NCBI GenBank assembly: GCA_025677825.1
Contig: JAIXMO010000080.1
Span: 1 to 64,000, forward strand
Source of the DNA: Helicostylum pulchrum
Taxonomy: Eukaryota; Mucoromycota; Mucoromycetes; Mucorales; Mucoraceae
Reading direction: 5' to 3'
DNA: 64,000 nt
Numbering within the stretch: the first letter of the stretch is position 1; each line of letters starts with the position of its first letter. This document shows positions 61,221 to 64,000 of the stretch, in pieces. Made by a program: the position numbers and the translations under genes. The notes beneath the pieces are model-generated. The model had not been told where the DNA came from. It was given only the letters and a program-made list of their open reading frames with translations, and did not search any database.

Positions 61221-61817
61221 ACTTATTGTTATAAAAGAGATTAAAAGTGAAAAAAGTAAAAAATAAGTTTTGTTGCTAATTTAAATAAGAAACCTAATTG
61301 GGTATATTGTGACTTTTCTAATGAGGCTCAGGGCATTAAGTCTTCTTTTTTTTTTGGCTATCGAAAGTGGCTGAGATAAACAAAAAGGCTGTTTGTATTT
61401 ACTAGCTTGAGTAAATGTAGTTAACATATTTATTTTGTCACGAAATACGTATTGTATCATTGTATTTATCTTTTTTTATAATTAATTACAAGGTAAAAAA
61501 AAGGTTTTTTCTATTTGAAGCATGTAAGCTTTTTTTTTCTGGCTGAGGATTATTACACCTGTTAAAATTGGCTAGCCAAAAAAGATGAACTTCTCTTTCC
61601 GTATCTTTCTACTACACAAAATAGTTTTACCTGCAGGGATTTTTTTATTATTTAGTAGAGACTAAACTAGGTACCGAGAAGTCGCACTTTTTTTTTTCTT
61701 TTACAGTAACTGTTAAATTTAGTTGCATATTTTTTTACAGCAATTGTCTGAGCTTTAAGTGAGCGATATTATAATCGTGTAACGAAACAGATAAGCTTAG
61801 ATTTTATTTTTATTTTT
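61221..61817. other. H+-ATPase upstream region, no gene
   Basis: About 600 bp between the ATPase start and the stop of the next minus-strand gene. It contains several T-runs and no recognisable coding or RNA gene. Confidence 0.45.
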
Positions 61818-62998
61818 TTAAGGAGTATAAGGTCTTCTGGGAACATAAGGTTCCTCCAAGTACTTGACCTCTTCATCGGTTAAGTTAATCTCAAAAGATC
61901 CCATCAAGTCGTGCAACTGTTCAATTTTGCTAACACCTACGATAGGAGAAGTGACATATTTTTTAGTATAAAGCCATGCTAAAGCAATTTGAGCACAAGT
62001 CTTGTTATGTTTCTTTGCAAGTTCTTCAATACGATCAATAATAGTATCGTCACTTTCTTTTTGCTTATCAGGTAAAAAGTTTTGAAGTTGGAATCTGGAT
62101 TCGGTACGAGTGGTCTTTCTGTTTTTACCGGTAAGTGCACCCATAGCCAAAGGAGACCAGGGAATACCAGCAATACCAGCATCAACACAGTAAGGGTTCA
62201 TTTCTCTTTCTTCTTCACGATAAACTAAGTTGTACAAGTTTTGCATAGACACAAACTTGGTCCAGCCGTTACGTTCAGCAATTGAGTTGAGTTTTTGAAA
62301 TTGCCAGGCATTCATGGTACTGGCACCAATATATCTGACCTTACCAGAACGAACTACATCATTCAAAGTTTCCATGATTTCTTCCATGGAAGTTTCCTAG
62401 AAAAAGATAAAGATATATTAGCTGGTGAATAAAAAAATAAAAATTTATACGTATATATCAAAACTTACAGTGTCCAAACGATGGATTTGATAAAGATCAA
62501 TATAGTCAACGCCAAGTCTCTTTAGAGAGTCATCTACAGCATCAAATATATGCTTACGAGAAAGACCAAATCTGTTCACCATCTCAGGATCATTTTTCAA
62601 ACCAGTTCTTACGCTTTTAGATACATCATCGTATACAGGTGCGTAGACCTTGGTAGCAATAACAACACGACCTCTATTAACACCGATTTCCTTTAAGGCC
62701 TTGCCAAGAACGATCTCACTTTCACCGTTGGAATAGGTATTGGCAGTATCGAAAAAGTTAATACCTGCTGCGTAAGCTTCCTTGATAAGCTTGATGGATT
62801 CCTCTTCATCTTTAACCCAGGGACTCCAAGCTGAACTTCCGTAAGACATGCAGCCGAGACAGATTTTAGAAACCTATTTTGTTTGTTTATAGTGAATGAC
62901 ATATTCTTTTTTTTAAAAAAAAAATACTTTATTACCTTCATACCAGTGCTTCCGAAACGAGCATATTGCATTTTGGGGATTTCTGCTGCAGAAGACAT
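61818..62998 (-). CDS. Aldo/keto reductase, canonical catalytic tetrad
   Basis: Three exons (62936-62998, 62469-62873, 61818-62396) give 348 aa, the normal AKR length. The barrel motifs are complete: YARFGSTGMKVSKICLGCMS, INFFDTANTYSNGESEIVLG (D and Y), VVIATKVYAPV (K), LGVDYIDLYQIHRLDT (H), VRYIGASTMNAWQF, IPWSPLAMGALTGKNRK and SPIVGVSKIEQL (NADPH contacts). It resembles fungal AKRs annotated as alcohol or versiconal-type reductases (the yeast YPL088W / AAD-like group), which reduce aldehydes with NADPH. The substrate cannot be read from sequence. It makes a useful contrast with the AKR-like protein at 13002-14926, which has lost Y and H. Confidence 0.92.
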
Positions 62999-63862
62999 TT
63001 TTTTATTTTATTATTATTACTGTAAAGAATTACCTAAAATAAGATAGAAAGAGAAAGCGACTACTAGGCATTGTCAAAATACATCTTTCTATATGACACG
63101 AATTTTGGTTTTAGGACGCGTATTGAGTTTCCTATTATATTTTTGTTTACGCAACTCAATTTCCTATTTGATTTTGACTTGAGTTCAGCTCGCATAAAAA
63201 AAGAATATAATTGGCTGGCATTTTTTTTTATAGTTTAGTTTAGTTTACATGAGATATGATATATTTACTTCTGCCCGTATTAAATAATTACGTGTGCTTT
63301 TTTTAAAAAAAGATAAATCTAAAATTGATATGCGTGGTACAGTTCGTAAGGGTTAGAGTTGTGAATGTACAACATATTCGCCTATAGAAAGGGTGAACTC
63401 TTTTCCATCTAAACATTTTAGCTAGTGTATCACGCCCCTTTTGTTAAATTCAGTGATGTAACTTCAAAAAAAGATATAGTTGTACAAAAGAAAAAAGGGG
63501 GTGTGCAAAAAAATTTCCACCCCCCCCCCCCCCCCCCATTTATCTGAATTTTAAAAAGTGCAAAAAAAAACACACACATTTAACAAGTACATCATTGTTT
63601 ATATGTACAAAGTAAAAATTAAATATTAGACTTGACTTGACAGTTACAAAAAAAAAAAAAAAAAAAAAAAAAAGAAGAGATTATCGCTCTGTTAAAAATA
63701 AAGAGGATTGGTTTATTTTTGTTTTTCCAAGATTGGCTTAAAAAGTAAATTTGTTGTTATTGTTTTTATCTGAAAACATAAAGTTATTTGATATGCGACT
63801 AAAAAATAAAATGTATTTTTTCTTTCTTTCTTTTTTTTTCTATTGCACACATAAAGAAGAAA
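62999..63862. promoter_or_regulatory. Divergent region upstream of the AKR and the next gene
   Basis: About 860 bp. It contains a C-run of 18 (63520-63537), an A-run of 27 (63647-63673), and a T/C-rich tract (63818-63840) shortly before the ATG at 63863. No coding sequence is seen. Confidence 0.45.
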
Positions 63863-64000
63863 ATGGGTGGTACTATTTCCAAGTCAAAGATATTTATTTA
63901 TCCTAAACAGCATCAATCAAAGCGGTTTTCATGTTCAACCTCATCCTCTGAAAGAACAATGGTTGAACCTGCAACGGAGTCAAATAATGCAGATTCTGTA
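63863..64000 (+). CDS. N-terminus of a protein with a myristoylation-type start (partial)
   Basis: The frame opens at ATG 63863 and stays open for 46 codons to the window edge. It begins MGGTISKSKIFIYPKQHQSK; glycine at position 2 and serine at position 6 fit the N-myristoylation consensus. A basic and then Ser-rich segment follows (CSTSSSERTMVE). Many Mucorales membrane-linked proteins, including some methyltransferase-domain proteins, begin this way, but no domain is reached before the cut, so the product is unknown. Confidence 0.5.
   Translation, partial: MGGTISKSKIFIYPKQHQSKRFSCSTSSSERTMVEPATESNNADSV

Overview
The window looks like nuclear DNA from an early-diverging filamentous fungus, most likely a Mucoromycota (Mucorales-like) species. 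The reasons are: AT-rich intergenic DNA with many homopolymer runs; compact genes broken by many introns of about 45-100 nt with GT...AG ends; fungal gene families (Zn2Cys6 regulator, SEY1, fimbrin, P-type proton ATPase, a candidate MMS22/Mus7); and decayed TnpB/Fanzor-like genes of a kind I associate with Mucorales genomes. The species cannot be named from the sequence alone. All gene models below were built by hand from splice sites and reading phase, so individual boundaries may be off by a base or two.

Layout, left to right. 1-596: decayed Fanzor-like gene. 827-3696: UTP25 (ribosome biogenesis). 4743-6011: a PARP-type zinc-finger protein in 8 exons. 6124-8782 (minus): Zn2Cys6 transcription factor with a polyQ/P tail and an 11-nt microexon. 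9112-10566 (minus): enolase. 10567-13001: gene-poor, with one decayed gene fragment. 13002-14926: unusual aldo/keto-reductase-like protein. 14927-16692: second decayed Fanzor-like gene. 16846-18122: RPN13. 18418-18581: MITE-like inverted repeat. 19325-20659 (minus): RING-CH membrane E3 ligase. 21031-21921: RPB7. 23243-24563: S-adenosylmethionine synthetase. 25104-30178 (minus): INO80 ATPase with a 10-nt microexon. 31181-32677 (minus): multiply broken pseudogene. 33415-37536: topoisomerase II with an apparent one-base frameshift. 37672-40125 (minus): ELMO-domain protein. 40512-41105: unknown protein. 42427-43368 (minus): four-TM MARVEL-like protein. 43599-45714: fimbrin. 45818-47278 (minus): MAT2B-like protein. 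47717-50648: SEY1. 50649-53692: gene desert with a TTA microsatellite. 53693-57572: candidate MMS22/Mus7. 58200-61220 (minus): P-type proton ATPase. 61818-62998 (minus): canonical aldo/keto reductase. 63863-64000: start of a gene that runs off the window.

Most of the window is ordinary housekeeping sequence: transcription (RPB7, INO80), DNA topology and repair (TOP2, candidate MMS22, PARP-zinc-finger protein), protein turnover (RPN13, RING-CH ligase), cytoskeleton and signalling (fimbrin, ELMO), ER shape (SEY1), metabolism (enolase, SAM synthetase with a MAT2B-like protein 21 kb away) and membrane energisation (proton ATPase). I see no operon-like system and no clear undescribed defence or mobile system that is intact. 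The unusual material is the relic layer (two different TnpB/Fanzor-like relics, two broken genes of unknown families, one MITE) and gene-structure oddities: microexons whose skipping would truncate the protein, the TOP2 frameshift, and an AKR-fold protein lacking two catalytic residues.
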